From an uncultured Chlorobiaceae bacterium (GTDB lineage: Bacteria > Bacteroidota > Chlorobiia > Chlorobiales > Chlorobiaceae), in NCBI GenBank assembly GCA_903882665.1, contig CAIRXW010000045.1:1-64000 (forward strand): a stretch of DNA of 64,000 nucleotides, read 5' to 3'. Position numbers and translations under genes: made by a program. Below, in pieces: positions 40,601 to 50,238 of the stretch (position 1 is its first letter; each line of letters starts with the position of its first letter). Under the pieces are notes generated by a model that did no database searches, was not told where the DNA came from, and saw only the letters and a program-made list of their open reading frames with translations.

Positions 40601-42398
40601 CACCGGCATCAGCCTGACCCGCATTCGACCATTGATGTGTTAAGGTGACCGCATTGTTGTTGCTGCCGAGGGCTGTCACCATCTCTCCTACAAGGTCATT
40701 GGGGTTAGAACCGCAGAGCACTGAGAGCAAGGTGCCATCAGGCTTGTAGAGTCTGACCGCACCAGCATCAGTTGCAACAAAGTCGTCGAGGGGGCTGGCA
40801 ACAAGAATATTGCCGTTGCCCAGTTCAAGGATGGTGCCGGAGCCATGCTCGTCGCCTGTCGAAGGGTTTGTGTCAGGCAGCGCAATAATGGAGAAGAGTG
40901 GGATAAAGGTATTGGCATCAATGGTGATGTTTTGCGGATCAAGCAGCAGGAAGCCATTTTCACCATGAGGTGCGCCCGTCACGACCTGACCGGAGAGGGT
41001 GAGCTTCTTATGACTTGATATTTCGACTTTTCCTCCGTTGCCACTGTCACGGCCTCCACTTGTCTCTATGGCACCGGCAAAGGAGGTGGAAGCTTCTGAC
41101 CAGAGTACCACAGTACCGCCGTTGCCGTTTTCAAGGGCATTAGCTGTCAGTATGCTGGATTTTGTCACCGTGGTGGTTGCTGCATTAGCCAGAGAGCCAT
41201 CTTTGCCCTGCCAGCCACCACCGATAAAGATGTCGCCTCCTCCTCTCTGGCCATCAGATGTTATCCGGGCTCCGGCGAGGAGTGTTTGTGGTGCTGTGAG
41301 GCTGATCTGGCCGCCCTCTCCGGCACGGCCGTTTGCACTGAGTGTTCCGGAGAGGTAGAGGCCTCCTCCGGCATTGATGTGTATCTGGCCGCCAGTGTTA
41401 CCATCGGCCGACATCTTGCTTGCAGCAGTCTGCTCAACACTTCCGGCTGCATCGATTTGTATGGTGCCGCCTCTTGTGCTGCCCTCTGCACTCCATTTTC
41501 CGGCATCGACAAGATTGTTCCCTCTGGCCTTGATGCCGGAAGCGGTGAACGAACCGGTGTTGATGATGGTGCCGCCTTCGATCACGATGCTGCCATCGCG
41601 TTCTGTCATGCTGGCAGCACGTATGGTGCCACTGTTATTAACCACTGACGCAAGCAGTTCTCTGGCTGCCGGCGCGGTAATCACCACCGTTCCGCCATCG
41701 GCTTCAATTATTCCACTGTTCTCAATCCGGGCGTTATAGGCGCATTTGTCAACTTTGATCGCCACCAGTCCGCCGGGGTCAATGTTGATCGTAATTTTCT
41801 CGCCGTCGACCATTCCGGTTGTTCCTTTGGTGGTGACAAGGGTTCCACTGTTTGTGATGGTACTCGCTCCGATCAGCGCAATAAATCCTCCATTCACCAG
41901 CCCCTTGTTAACCACTGAAACTGTCGGGCCATTCTGGTAAAAGCTGTATTTTCCGGAGAGAAAGTCGCTGTCGCTTATTGCAAGAGTGGAGGCCACCAGC
42001 CCTCCAACATTGACGCTGGCCCCGGGAGCAAAAAGAATGCCATTCGGGTTCACCAGAAAGATTCGTCCGTTTGCTATCAGTGTACCGAATATTTCAGAAG
42101 TATCGTTTCCTGTAACCCGGTTGAGCAGGATTGCGCGGGTGTCGGGCTGGGCAATGTTGACCACTTCACCTCGGTCAATCCCAAAGGAGCTCCAGTTGAT
42201 GATAGCGCTGTTGCTTTTCTGCTCAATCCGCATTGCTGTGGTCGATGGCGTACTGATTGTCGCCTGCCCTGCAGCTACCACCCCCTCTATGGGCAGGGCA
42301 AAAGCGCAATAACCTGTCAGCAATGAGAGTGTCACAACAGCAGTCGCAATCCAGCTATCTCTGGCATTGCTCCCGATACGGCGACAGGCGGAGTTCAT
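37617..42398 (-). CDS. Filamentous-haemagglutinin-type exoprotein (TpsA) with internal repeats
   Basis: 1593 residues. An extended signal region (SWIATAVVTLSLLTGYCAFA) precedes the TPS secretion domain (about 36-280) with the hallmark LVNPNGILFAPGA and RILLNRV-like beta-helix strands. A beta-helix stalk follows to about 510 (many SG-x-GGxI turns). Next come roughly ten repeats of about 57 residues at about 570-1180, a further beta-helical stretch, and a C-terminal Ig-like/cadherin-like domain (IPSWMTFDLDRKVIIGKAP, then IYRVELIAKDQFG). No enzymatic toxin tail is seen, so an adhesin or matrix role is more likely. It is secreted through the partner barrel encoded just downstream. Confidence 0.92.
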   Translation of the reverse strand: MNSACRRIGSNARDSWIATAVVTLSLLTGYCAFALPIEGVVAAGQATISTPSTTAMRIEQKSNSAIINWSSFGIDRGEVVNIAQPDTRAILLNRVTGNDTSEIFGTLIANGRIFLVNPNGILFAPGASVNVGGLVASTLAISDSDFLSGKYSFYQNGPTVSVVNKGLVNGGFIALIGASTITNSGTLVTTKGTTGMVDGEKITINIDPGGLVAIKVDKCAYNARIENSGIIEADGGTVVITAPAARELLASVVNNSGTIRAASMTERDGSIVIEGGTIINTGSFTASGIKARGNNLVDAGKWSAEGSTRGGTIQIDAAGSVEQTAASKMSADGNTGGQIHINAGGGLYLSGTLSANGRAGEGGQISLTAPQTLLAGARITSDGQRGGGDIFIGGGWQGKDGSLANAATTTVTKSSILTANALENGNGGTVVLWSEASTSFAGAIETSGGRDSGNGGKVEISSHKKLTLSGQVVTGAPHGENGFLLLDPQNITIDANTFIPLFSIIALPDTNPSTGDEHGSGTILELGNGNILVASPLDDFVATDAGAVRLYKPDGTLLSVLCGSNPNDLVGEMVTALGSNNNAVTLTHQWSNAGQADAGAVTWIDGTTGISGIVSETNSLVGSSANDGASSRVIALTNNNYVISTPGWDNGAATDAGAVTWGNGLGGTVGVINATKSLTGSSKNDKTGTVTALSNGNYVVSTLLWDKGSIANAGAVTWGDGFAGTTGAISAANSLVGTKTGDQVGSVTALKNGNYVISAPNWDNGSLTNAGMVTLVNGATGAVGTISAAKSLVGSQKEDKVGGEVTALTNGNYVVTSANWDNGATTDAGAITWGDGVSGTGGTISAANSLVGSAPGDLASSHVTALANGHFVVNSPEWDNGSATDAGAVTWGSGVGGTVGKISATNSLVGSTTKDALGSTVTALTNGCYVIASPNWDNGLTADVGAVTWGNGLGSVGAISKTNSLIGSTTNDGARLNITPLTNGNFVVSSPFFDNDSATDAGAITWGSGVGGTVGVINAANSLVGSTKNDYAGSDASGSNKVTALMNGNYVISSTEWDKGTTANAGAVTWGDGLSGTVGAISSTNSLVGSKTGDHVGTVTALPDGRYVVSSPLWNNGSITNAGAITWLSGLGSTAGEISSSNSLLGSNKEDQLGIGGITPLTAGSMNGSFVVSSSNWSNKTGKVDIFTPITEHDPLQQEYSFNPDKDNSFTPGQITALLNAGDRVILKANNDIIINSAILATNPLGSGGNLELNAGKSILINANITTGNGNLTMVSNDRQANGVVDAGRTAGKAAITMAPGTTIDAGSGEVTIELRDGAGNSNRESGEVTLRTITAGTISAVNSGPTAGSGITLASGSLTANASSGSSIILAGQDFINSADAILSTAGTARWLLYSANPDAIIKGGLTADFRHYGTSYSNYPPLDVSESGDGFISIGIPRLNDPTVSWLTDAQQCGRSVLTGESIVNSFNRAISAISKSNIIQQRSCYTAIKRPDKSGFLAVNTIEVPEDADAFFIFPLPVSLFRHSNPDAVISLQVQSVNGSSIPSWMTFDLDRKVIIGKAPKEAKGIYRVELIAKDQFGDQTRSILVIKIG
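38850..40690 (-). repeat. Ten-fold 57-residue repeat block in tpsA
   Basis: A run of about ten full 171-bp units plus degenerate ends. The consensus reads V-T-A-L-x-N-G-N-Y-V-V-S-S-P-x-W-D-N-G, then TDAGAVTWGxGxGGT, then ISxxNSLVGSxxxD. The pattern with GNYVV and NAGAVTW matches a repeat of unknown function common in bacterial exoproteins (I believe DUF5650). Individual units differ enough that the block is old rather than freshly amplified. Confidence 0.88.
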
Positions 42399-42678
42399 CA
42401 GGTTCCCTGTTGATTAGTGTAATAGTATGATTGATACTGTGCTATAATTACAAAAATACGGTGAAAATACAAAACAGGATGAGAGTTATTTGGCTTTTTT
42501 TTGTGATGTCAGCAGTACAGCGGAGTTCTCTTTCCTCTTCAACTCTCAAGGAGTTTATGCGTTTGTTGTTTTTCCAGAAGGGATTACAGGTAAAACCGGT
42601 CTGACACAGCCCTTTTTGGAGAAGAAACCAGTTGCTGGTCACTTACCTGCAAAGAGGGCGCGTCAAAAGGTCAGAGTG

Positions 42679-43872
42679 TCAGGATTGAAAGGTGTTGCGG
42701 ATATGTTCCCGGTAAAGATCAAGGCGCTGGCGAATTTCATTCAAGTGATCGCCGCCGAGTTTTTCAAGCAGTGCATTGGCGATGACCGGGGCCAGAACAG
42801 CCTCGGCTACGACACCGGCAGCGGGTACTGCGCAGGTGTCGCTCCGCTCAAAGCGTGAAGGGGTGGGTTGCAGGGTTTCAACATCAAAGGATTGCAGGGG
42901 AGTGACCAGCGAAGAGATTGGCTTCATGGCTGCCCGCAAGTGGATGGTCTGCCCGCTCGACATGCTCCCTTCAAGGCCGCCAGCACGGTTGGTTTTTCTG
43001 CTCACCCCCTCTTTTGCCGAGAGGTGAAATTCGTCGTGTACCTGAGAGCCTGGCTTTCCTGCATTTTCGAAGGCTGTACCGATCTCAACACCCTTGATGG
43101 CCTGGATTGAGATGATCGCTGCTGCAAGCGCAGCATCGAGACGCCGGTCGTGCTGTACATAGCTGCCGAATCCGGGAGGGACACCGGTGATAAAGATTTC
43201 GATGATTCCCCCAAGGGTGTCTCCCTTTTCACTGGCTGCATCTATAGCCGAAAGAGCTTGTGCTTCAGTCGCTTTTCCGAGCATGCGAACTGGCGAAAGA
43301 TCGGCATGGCGTGAGACGGCTTCAGCCCCTTCGTGCAGGAGTGCGGCAAGCTTCTCATCAGGGGAGGGCTCTGCTGCCGATCCAATGGCTGATATGTAGC
43401 TGCCGATTTCAATGCCGAGTGCCTTGAGAAGCATCCGTGCAAGTGTCCCTGCGGCCACTCTTGCGGCAGTTTCGCGCGCTGATGAGCGTTCAATGACCGG
43501 GCGGATATCGTCAAAATCATATTTAATCCGTCCAGCAAGGTCAGCATGGCCCGGTCTTGGAATGGTTATTTTTGCACACTTTTCATCGGGTTTCTGAAAC
43601 TGGGCCATGGTGGTTGTCCAGTTGTCCCAGTCGCGGTTTTTGATCACGAGCGAAATGGGGGAACCGATGGTTTTGCCGAACCGGATGCCGGAGAGCACCT
43701 CTGCCTGATCGCTCTCAATTTTCATGCGTCCGCCGCGGCCATGCCCCTGCTGACGGCGGGCCAACTGGCGGTTGATCTCTTCAAGTGTGATGGTTACGCC
43801 AGCCGGCATGCCTTCCACTATGGCCGAAAGCGCCGGTCCGTGCGACTCTCCCGCAGTAAAGTATCGTATCAT
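42679..43872 (-). CDS. aroC: Chorismate synthase
   Basis: 397 residues. Converts 5-enolpyruvylshikimate 3-phosphate to chorismate with reduced FMN. Signatures: GESHGPALSAIVEGMPAG at the start, RRQQGHGRGGRMKIESD, the ERSSARETAARVAAG segment, and GGLEGSMSSGQTIHLRAAMKPISS. No partner genes of the shikimate pathway are adjacent. It lies downstream of hemB on the same strand with an 85-bp gap that contains a hairpin. Confidence 0.95.
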   Translation of the reverse strand: MIRYFTAGESHGPALSAIVEGMPAGVTITLEEINRQLARRQQGHGRGGRMKIESDQAEVLSGIRFGKTIGSPISLVIKNRDWDNWTTTMAQFQKPDEKCAKITIPRPGHADLAGRIKYDFDDIRPVIERSSARETAARVAAGTLARMLLKALGIEIGSYISAIGSAAEPSPDEKLAALLHEGAEAVSRHADLSPVRMLGKATEAQALSAIDAASEKGDTLGGIIEIFITGVPPGFGSYVQHDRRLDAALAAAIISIQAIKGVEIGTAFENAGKPGSQVHDEFHLSAKEGVSRKTNRAGGLEGSMSSGQTIHLRAAMKPISSLVTPLQSFDVETLQPTPSRFERSDTCAVPAAGVVAEAVLAPVIANALLEKLGGDHLNEIRQRLDLYREHIRNTFQS

Positions 43873-43888
43873 TTTATTTAACAGTACA

Positions 43889-43924
43889 ATGCCCGGCTGC
43901 GTAATCTACCCTGCAGCCCGGCAT
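43889..43924 (-). terminator. Hairpin between hemB and aroC
   Basis: ATGCCCGGCTGC (43889-43900) pairs with GCAGCCCGGCAT (43913-43924), 12 positions with one mismatch, around a 12-base loop. It sits between the hemB stop codon and the aroC start. It lacks a T-run, so it may attenuate rather than end the transcript. Confidence 0.5.
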
Positions 43925-43957
43925 TCGTGAAATGGAGTGCTCTTTTCAGAGAGAGGG

Positions 43958-44965
<1,008 letters not shown>

Positions 44966-45055
44966 TTAAAAAAGCTGAAAATACGAAAATCCATGAACAT
45001 CGTGAAGCTTTTCGCTGAGCCAATATATCGTTTCTGCAGTCCTGAACAGAAAAGG

Positions 45056-46207
45056 TTACAGCAGAAAGCTCATCATGATGCCTGCAGCGAGGGCTGAACC
45101 AATGATACCGGCAACATTCGGAGCCATGGCATGCATGAGCAGATGATTGTCTGGGTCAGCTTTCAGTCCCTCAAGTTGCACAATGCGGGCGCTTTCAGGC
45201 ACAGCAGCAACACCTGCGGCACCGATCAGCGGATTGATTTTGTTCTCTCCGGATAGAAAAAGGTTCATGAACTTGGCAAACAGGATTCCGCCGGCCGTTG
45301 AGAACATAAATGCCGTTGCGCCAAGGATGAAAATAAGCGCAGAACTATGAGTCAGAAATGTTGTTGCTTGTGTTGACGCGCCGATGGTAACGCCAAGAAC
45401 GATGGTGACCATGTCGATCATGGCATTTTTGGCCGTATCGGCAAGCCGTTTGGTGACCATTGATTCCTTGAGCAGATTGCCCAGAAAAAGCATACCGAGA
45501 AGCGGCAGGGAGCCGGGAGCGATAAATCCGGTCAGGAGCAGGCCGAAAACGGGGAACATCACTTTTTCGATTTTGGTAACCGAACGCGGCGGTTTCATTT
45601 TGATTCTGCGCTCTTTTTTTGTTGTCAACAAGCGCATGATTGGCGGCTGTATAAGCGGAACAAGCGCCATGTAGGTGTAGGCAGCAATGGCGATGGAACC
45701 GACGAGATGCGGAGCGAGCCGGGAGGAGAGAAAGATTGCTGTCGGGCCATCAGCACCGCCGATGATGCCGATTGATGCGGATTCGGGATTGGTAAATCCG
45801 AGGGAGATAGCGCCGAGATAGGTCATGAAAATACCGAGTTGCGCTGCCCCTCCGAGCAGGATAAGCTTCGGATTTGAAATCAGCGGCGAAAAATCGGTCA
45901 TAGCTCCGATTCCGAGAAAAATCAGGGGAGGAAAAATTCCTTTGAGCACTCCCTGATAGAGATAATTCATGACGCTCCCATCCTGATAGATACCGAGTGC
46001 CATGCCGCCATGCTCAATAAACGGGATATTGCCGATCAGAATTCCAAAACCGATCGGAACAAGAAGAATTGGTTGATATTCATAGCGGATGGCCAGATAG
46101 ATAAAAACCATTCCGACAAGAATCATCAAAAGGTGTCCCAGTGTTGCATTGGCAAAACCGGAATACCCGAAAAGCTGTACAAGTTCGTCCATAATGGTGT
46201 TATTCAA
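45056..46207 (-). CDS. oadB: Na+-translocating decarboxylase beta subunit
   Basis: 383 residues, membrane carboxybiotin decarboxylase and Na+ pump subunit of the oxaloacetate/methylmalonyl-CoA/glutaconyl-CoA decarboxylase family. About nine hydrophobic segments; signature GIGAMTDFSPLISNPKLILLGGAAQLGIF, and the Na+-site region SIGIIGGADGPTAIFLSSRLAP with the conserved Asp. The C-terminal NPLIGAAGVAAVPESARI is typical. It is the last gene of the four-gene operon and overlaps the biotin-carrier gene by eight bases. Confidence 0.95.
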   Translation of the reverse strand: MNNTIMDELVQLFGYSGFANATLGHLLMILVGMVFIYLAIRYEYQPILLVPIGFGILIGNIPFIEHGGMALGIYQDGSVMNYLYQGVLKGIFPPLIFLGIGAMTDFSPLISNPKLILLGGAAQLGIFMTYLGAISLGFTNPESASIGIIGGADGPTAIFLSSRLAPHLVGSIAIAAYTYMALVPLIQPPIMRLLTTKKERRIKMKPPRSVTKIEKVMFPVFGLLLTGFIAPGSLPLLGMLFLGNLLKESMVTKRLADTAKNAMIDMVTIVLGVTIGASTQATTFLTHSSALIFILGATAFMFSTAGGILFAKFMNLFLSGENKINPLIGAAGVAAVPESARIVQLEGLKADPDNHLLMHAMAPNVAGIIGSALAAGIMMSFLL

Positions 46208-46619
46208 TTTCGATCAGGATATCGCCCTGCATAACGGTGTCACCTACCGCTACCTTGACCGTCTTGACGGTACCGGCTTTTTCTGCAAAAATATTGTTTT
46301 CCATTTTCATGGCTTCCAGTACAAGAATGGGCTCTTCGAGTTTTACTTTGGAGCCGGGCTGGACCATGAGGGCAATAATGGTACCCGGCAGCGGTGCCTT
46401 TACGATGCTCAGCCCAGGGATGTTGAGTGGTTGAGGCGGTTTTAACGGAGTCGGAGGTGTATAGCGGACCAGCTTCGGGGTCTGCGGTCTTTTGATCTCC
46501 TGGCCAAGCTCAACCTGATAGGAAGTACCGTTAACTTCGATCTCGGCACTGTTCTCCTCAATGGATTTTATTTCAACATTGTAGCGGTTTCCGCCGATCG
46601 TGAATTTATATTTTCTCAT
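46200..46619 (-). CDS. Biotin carboxyl carrier subunit
   Basis: 139 residues. The N-terminal half folds as a short beta segment (YKFTIGGNRYNVEIKSI) followed by a Pro-rich hinge (PKLVRYTPPTPLKPPQ). The C-terminal biotinyl domain starts near 72 and holds VLEAMKMENNI with biotinylated Lys105. It shuttles carboxybiotin from the transferase to the membrane beta subunit. It overlaps the previous gene by four bases (ATGA) and the next by eight, which points to translational coupling. Confidence 0.93.
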   Translation of the reverse strand: MRKYKFTIGGNRYNVEIKSIEENSAEIEVNGTSYQVELGQEIKRPQTPKLVRYTPPTPLKPPQPLNIPGLSIVKAPLPGTIIALMVQPGSKVKLEEPILVLEAMKMENNIFAEKAGTVKTVKVAVGDTVMQGDILIEIE

Positions 46620-46996
46620 CCTTGAAACCCTTTGAAATTAATGACATTGTAGATTTTTGAATTCCAGGGCGAGTAGCTTTTGCCGACCTTCCTTATCGTC
46701 AGAATTGCCGTCTCCTGATCGTGGAGCTCATCAAGATAGAGCGAGATTGCCATACCGATGGCCGCACTGACCTCTCCGGGAATCATGTTTCCTGCCAGGG
46801 CTTTTTTGGTCTCGTCACCCTTGTCGTCAAATTTTCTTCTGACATTCCAGGAGAGAATTTTTGGTATCACGCTGAAGAGCAGCGCGAGGAGGAAGAAAGA
46901 AAGAAAGACGACACAGTATCCTGTGACTGCCAGTGCCAGATGCTGGCTGTGGATTGCCGAGAGATTGACCGGAAAATATTGAATGATCGACATCAT
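46616..46996 (-). CDS. oadG: OadG-family gamma subunit
   Basis: 126 residues with one N-terminal transmembrane helix (LALAVTGYCVVFLSFFLLALLFSVIP at about 20-45) and a hydrophilic rest. Gamma subunits hold the decarboxylase complex together. It begins 13 bp after the large-subunit gene and ends in ATGA overlap with the biotin carrier. The C-terminal part here is longer than in classical OadG and contains EVSAAIGMAISLYLDEL, a feature of the propionyl/methylmalonyl version. Confidence 0.85.
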   Translation of the reverse strand: MMSIIQYFPVNLSAIHSQHLALAVTGYCVVFLSFFLLALLFSVIPKILSWNVRRKFDDKGDETKKALAGNMIPGEVSAAIGMAISLYLDELHDQETAILTIRKVGKSYSPWNSKIYNVINFKGFQG

Positions 46997-47009
46997 GGTT
47001 TTTTTCGGT

Positions 47010-48551
47010 TTACAATGGTAGGGTCGAGTGCTTTTTGGGAGGATTTTGATCTTTTTTGGTCAAGAGCGTCTGAAGGGCTCGGATTATCCTGAAACGGGTA
47101 TTGCGTGGTTCGATGATATCGTCGATGTAACCATATTTTGCCGCCTCGTATGGATTGGAGAATTTTTCACGATACTCAGCAGCATTGTCAGCAACAAATT
47201 TGGCACGCTCGTTTGCATCTTCGATGGCATTCAGATCCCTGTTGTAAAGCACCTCAATGGCGCCTATCGGTCCCATGACGGCAATTTCGGCTGTTGGCCA
47301 TGCATAGTTGACATCTCCGCGAAGGTGCTTGGAGCTCATGACGATGTATGCTCCACCGTATGCTTTTCGCAGGATGATGGTGATTTTCGGTACCGTGGCC
47401 TCTGCATAGGCAAAAATCAGTTTTGCACCATTTGTGATAATGCCGTCAAACTCCTGGGCACTGCCGGGAAGAAAACCGGGAACATCCACAAGGGTGACGA
47501 TGGGAATGTTGAAGGCGTCGCAGAATCGGACAAACCTTGCCGCCTTACATGATGCGTTAATGTCAAGACACCCGGCGAGGTAGTTGGGCTGATTGGCGAC
47601 GATACCGGTGGATATGCCGTTGAAGGTGACAAAGCCGATAACAATGTTTCTTGCATATTGCCTCTGTACTTCGAGAAACTCTCCGTTATCGGCAATCGAA
47701 TGGATAACATCCTTGATGTCGTAAGGGATGGACGGCTTTTCGGGTATGATCGAGTTCAGCTTTTCGTCAAGTCGGTCGGCCGGATCGTCACAAATGGCAA
47801 GAGGCGGTTCCTCAAGATTGTTCTGCGGCAGATAGCTTAGCAGCTTTTTGATCAACAGGATTCCTTCGGTTTCATCTGCACCGACAAAATGGGTGACACC
47901 TGATTTTGTAGCATGAACCGAAGCGCCTCCAAGATCCTCGTCGGTGATGCTCTCTCCGGTAACGGTTTTTACAACTTTCGGACCGGTGACAAACATATGA
48001 CTGGTTTTTTCTACCATGACCACGAAATCAGTAAGCGCAGGAGAGTAGACCGCGCCGCCCGCACAGGGTCCGAAAATGGCCGATATCTGGGGAATGACTC
48101 CTGATGCCATGACATTTCTCTGGAAAATATTTCCATAACCGGCAAGGCTTCTTACTCCTTCCTGGATTCTTGCTCCGCCGCTGTCATTGATTCCGATGAA
48201 AGGCGCACCGACTTTCATTGCAAGGTCCATCACCTTGCAGATTTTCAGTGCGTTGGTTTCTGAAAGCGAACCGCCAAGAACGGTAAAATCCTGAGAGAAT
48301 AGATAGACAAGACGTCCATCAATGGTACCGTGACCGGTAATGACTCCGTCTGAAAGAAAGTTTTGCTTGTCAAGGCCGAAATCAGTTGTCCTGTGCGAGA
48401 CAAACATGTCATATTCTTCAAAACTGCCTTCGTCAAGCAGCAGATTGAGGCGTTCGCGAGCCGTAAACTTGCCCTTTTTATGCTGTGCATCTATGCGTTT
48501 TTCTCCGCCTCCAAGGCGGGCTTTTTCGCGTTCGGCAATCAAGCGTTTCAT
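47010..48551 (-). CDS. mmdA: Carboxyltransferase subunit (methylmalonyl-CoA decarboxylase alpha / propionyl-CoA carboxylase beta family)
   Basis: 513 residues. The N-terminus [20 protein letters not shown] and the CoA-binding halves are typical: [39 protein letters not shown] and [16 protein letters not shown] in the N-half; [20 protein letters not shown] and [18 protein letters not shown] in the C-half. Transfers CO2 between acyl-CoA and biotin. With the beta, gamma and biotin subunits it forms a Na+-coupled enzyme: decarboxylating methylmalonyl-CoA to pump Na+, or in reverse carboxylating propionyl-CoA without ATP. First gene of the operon. Confidence 0.95.
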   Translation of the reverse strand: MKRLIAEREKARLGGGEKRIDAQHKKGKFTARERLNLLLDEGSFEEYDMFVSHRTTDFGLDKQNFLSDGVITGHGTIDGRLVYLFSQDFTVLGGSLSETNALKICKVMDLAMKVGAPFIGINDSGGARIQEGVRSLAGYGNIFQRNVMASGVIPQISAIFGPCAGGAVYSPALTDFVVMVEKTSHMFVTGPKVVKTVTGESITDEDLGGASVHATKSGVTHFVGADETEGILLIKKLLSYLPQNNLEEPPLAICDDPADRLDEKLNSIIPEKPSIPYDIKDVIHSIADNGEFLEVQRQYARNIVIGFVTFNGISTGIVANQPNYLAGCLDINASCKAARFVRFCDAFNIPIVTLVDVPGFLPGSAQEFDGIITNGAKLIFAYAEATVPKITIILRKAYGGAYIVMSSKHLRGDVNYAWPTAEIAVMGPIGAIEVLYNRDLNAIEDANERAKFVADNAAEYREKFSNPYEAAKYGYIDDIIEPRNTRFRIIRALQTLLTKKDQNPPKKHSTLPL

Positions 48552-48701
48552 TGTGTTTTACGATATTGATTAACTAACTTGTCGGGCGAAAGTTGCTTTT
48601 CAGGTGTTTGTCCGGGGTTAAGCTGGAGTGCCGTATACGCAGCTCTTTTTAACTCTCTCTCTTTTTACGTGCAACAAGATATTAAAAGAAAAGATAAAAC
48701 G

Positions 48702-49469
48702 ATGACTCCAGATCTTCAGTTTGCCATTGAATTGGCTGAACAGGCCGGTCAGTTGACCCTTAACTATTTTTCAAGCAAATCGTTGCAGGTTTTTACCAAA
48801 AGGGATGCAACCCCGGTTACCGAGGCCGATCGGAAAGCCGAAGAGCTCATAAGGGATGCAATTACATCCCGCTATCCGCAGGATGGTGTGCTTGGCGAGG
48901 AATTTGAAGAGCGCCCCTCCGGCAATAACCGTCGCTGGATTATTGACCCGATTGATGGCACCAAGGCCTTTATTCACGGAGTCCCGCTTTACGGTGTGAT
49001 GATTGCCCTTGAGATTGATGGATTCATGCAGCTTGGCGTTGTTCATTTTCCTGCGCTTGGCGAACTCTATTATGCTGAACAGGGAGGCGGGGCATTTCTC
49101 AACGAATCGCCGATAGCCGTCTCTTCCATTTCTGATATCAAAGATGCAACGGTTCTTTATACGGAAAGAGAGTATCTGCTCGACCCGTTATCTCACCATC
49201 CTGTAGACCTGCTTCGCCAGCAAGCAGGGCTTGTGCGAGGATGGGGCGACTGTTATGGCCACATGCTTGTTGCCTCCGGACGTGCGGAAGTTTCGGTCGA
49301 TAAAATCATGAGCCCCTGGGATTGTGCGGCGCTCATTCCCATCGTGACCGAAGCGGGAGGGTGTTGTTTTGATTACCGGGGAAAAACGACAATATTAGGA
49401 GAAGGGCTGGTCAGCGCAAACCGCGCTATTGGCAAAGGGCTGCTTGATGACATCGCAAACCATCTATAA
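48702..49469 (+). CDS. Inositol-monophosphatase-family phosphatase (histidinol-phosphatase-like)
   Basis: 255 residues from the ATG at 48702; upstream in-frame residues do not match the family. Metal and catalytic motifs of the Mg2+-dependent IMPase family are present: VTEADRKAEELI, LGEEFEER, WIIDPIDGTKAFIHGVP and SPWDCAALIPIVTEAGG. In several bacteria this branch dephosphorylates histidinol phosphate (HisN), and sequence alone does not separate that from inositol phosphate or PAP hydrolysis. It is divergent from the decarboxylase operon, with a short coupled gene following. Confidence 0.85.
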   Translation: MTPDLQFAIELAEQAGQLTLNYFSSKSLQVFTKRDATPVTEADRKAEELIRDAITSRYPQDGVLGEEFEERPSGNNRRWIIDPIDGTKAFIHGVPLYGVMIALEIDGFMQLGVVHFPALGELYYAEQGGGAFLNESPIAVSSISDIKDATVLYTEREYLLDPLSHHPVDLLRQQAGLVRGWGDCYGHMLVASGRAEVSVDKIMSPWDCAALIPIVTEAGGCCFDYRGKTTILGEGLVSANRAIGKGLLDDIANHL

Positions 49470-49478
49470 CCACTCTTG

Positions 49479-49982
49479 ATGACAACAGTACTGCTTATCG
49501 TAATAGTTGTATTGCTGCTTGTAGTTCTTGCCCTGCTGTATACTGGATGGCCGGGCCGGGAGCAGAAGGAGATTGAAGAGATTGGCCGGGAGCTTCGCAG
49601 GGAGCTTGCCCAGCAACGAGCCGATTCGGTTCAGTTTTTTCATGCCATGCGTATGGAACTGGATGACTCCCTGCGGGAGACGCTGGAGCTGAAACTCGAT
49701 GCTAATGCGGCATTAAACTGCCAATCACATAACAGACGAAAAAAACAGGTTGCTGCACAGTCGCAAGATCTTTCGCAAACCGAATCACAGGTGGTAGAAA
49801 GCGATGAAAAAACAGCAGTTGAAGAACGTCAGCTTGGGCTGTTTTCCGGAGCACTTCCTCAGCAAAAGCAGGAGACGACAGCTCCATTGGATGCGGTTCC
49901 AGTCAAAGCGGCAGCAAATTTCACCTGCGCTATCGACGATATTCCGGATATTGATTCACTCAATGATCTGGACGACCTTTGA
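49479..49982 (+). CDS. Membrane-anchored acidic protein of unknown function
   Basis: 167 residues from the ATG at 49479 (a TTG one codon earlier is the alternative). One N-terminal transmembrane helix (VLLIVIVVLLLVVLALLYTGW), then a probable coiled coil (EQKEIEEIGRELRRELAQQRADSVQFFHAMRMELDD) and a low-complexity acidic/Gln tail ending DIPDIDSLNDLDDL. It begins 9 bp after the phosphatase gene, so the two are one transcript. Topology and coiled coil recall RmuC-like N-termini, but the nuclease domain is missing. I do not name a family. Confidence 0.65.
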   Translation: MTTVLLIVIVVLLLVVLALLYTGWPGREQKEIEEIGRELRRELAQQRADSVQFFHAMRMELDDSLRETLELKLDANAALNCQSHNRRKKQVAAQSQDLSQTESQVVESDEKTAVEERQLGLFSGALPQQKQETTAPLDAVPVKAAANFTCAIDDIPDIDSLNDLDDL

Positions 49983-50238
49983 GCATGCGTTTATACAGAG
50001 TCCTGTTCCCTTTCCATTCCGGATTACACGTTGGTACTCCCATTGGGCTTGTTTGAAAACACAGGGCAACATACCACTCAAAGTGTGCTATCATGCTTAG
50101 CCGGAAATTCTCATCAGTTCCCTTCTTCTGAGTAAAATATTGGATGTGTTTAATTCGATTAGATTAAAAAAATAGTCGTAATTGGTTTGTTTTGTTACAT
50201 TACTGATGATGTAATTTGCGCGAATATACCTATTCAAT

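Noticed and set aside
38850-40690. Regular 171-bp spacing that could suggest a CRISPR or satellite array
   Set aside because: The units are coding, in frame, diverged and part of the exoprotein; there are no short identical repeats with unique spacers. No CRISPR array or cas gene was found in the window.
37617-42398. Contact-dependent inhibition (CdiA-type) toxin
   Set aside because: No toxin-like C-terminus, no VENN-type motif and no small immunity gene next to it.
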